Assembly: GCA_937872275.1 (NCBI GenBank)
Contig: CALMSE010000043.1
Location: 1-7,084, forward strand
Direction: 5' to 3'
Origin: an uncultured Leucobacter sp.
GTDB lineage: Bacteria; Actinomycetota; Actinomycetes; Actinomycetales; Microbacteriaceae
DNA: 7,084 bases
Program-made: the position numbers and the translations under genes
The notes under the pieces: model-generated
The model's input: only the letters and a program-made list of their open reading frames with translations
Database searches by the model: none
What the model was told of the DNA's origin: nothing
In this document: positions 6,924 to 7,084 of the stretch, piece by piece
Layout: each line of letters starts with the position of its first letter
Numbering within the stretch: position 1 is the stretch's first letter

Positions 6924-7084
6924 TGATCTCGCTGTCGGGCATCACCAAGCGCTACGGGGCCGTCACCGCGCTCGAGGACGTATCGCTCTCGATCCGGCCG
7001 GGCGAGGTCATCGCCCTCGCCGGGGAGAACGGCTCGGGCAAGAGCACGCTCGTGAAGGTGCTCTCCGGGGTGGTGGTGCCCGAC
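6923..7084 (+). CDS. Sugar-type ABC transporter ATPase (RbsA-like), 5' part
   Basis: Only the first 54 codons are present; the gene runs off the window end. The protein starts [21 protein letters not shown], with the aromatic A-loop Tyr11 and a complete Walker A motif GENGSGKST (34-42, Lys40, Ser41, Thr42). The GENG form is typical of the RbsA/MglA class, which usually has two fused ATPase domains of about 500 residues in total, but the length cannot be confirmed here. The ATG shares its A with the TGA of the binding-protein gene (TGATG), a classic sign of translational coupling; a weak GAAGG (6908-6912) lies ten bases upstream. A permease gene is expected downstream. Confidence 0.93.
   Translation, partial: MISLSGITKRYGAVTALEDVSLSIRPGEVIALAGENGSGKSTLVKVLSGVVVPD

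Overview
This is a GC-rich window (roughly 70% G+C by eye) with strong G/C preference at third codon positions, Shine-Dalgarno sites of the AAGGAG type, and tightly packed or overlapping genes. That pattern fits an actinobacterium. A member of the Microbacteriaceae is plausible, but this is an impression from composition and protein style, not a proven assignment. All genes lie on the + strand, and both window edges cut through a gene.

Layout: (1) 1-708 is the 3' part of an M24-family ('pita-bread', creatinase/aminopeptidase P fold) hydrolase in which most of the canonical metal ligands are replaced. (2) 692-2455 is a hydantoinase B/oxoprolinase-family subunit (HyuB type). (3) 2468-4570 is the matching ATP-binding hydantoinase A/oxoprolinase subunit (HyuA type). 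(4) 4582-5769 is an acyl-CoA-dehydrogenase-fold flavin enzyme that most resembles group D flavin-dependent monooxygenases. (5) 5770-5876 is the only real gap, holding two tandem G+C-rich hairpins and then a good ribosome-binding site. (6) 5877-6923 is a lipoprotein substrate-binding protein of the RbsB type. (7) 6923-7084 is the start of a sugar-type ABC-transporter ATPase, cut by the window end.

The first four genes are almost certainly cotranscribed: they overlap by 17 bp or lie 11-12 bp apart. The importer genes follow in the same direction after 107 bp. The whole looks like a catabolic and uptake cassette: an ABC importer brings in a small molecule, a flavin monooxygenase may oxidise it, and the ATP-dependent HyuA/HyuB pair (cyclic amide or imide hydrolysis, or possibly carboxylation) together with a creatinase-like C-N hydrolase breaks it down. 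The substrate cannot be read from the sequence. A cyclic amide, imide or N-heterocycle is my best inference. The binding protein has lost several residues by which RbsB grips ribose, so the 'sugar' label of the transporter should not be trusted.

No tRNA, rRNA, CRISPR array, insertion sequence or transposase was seen.
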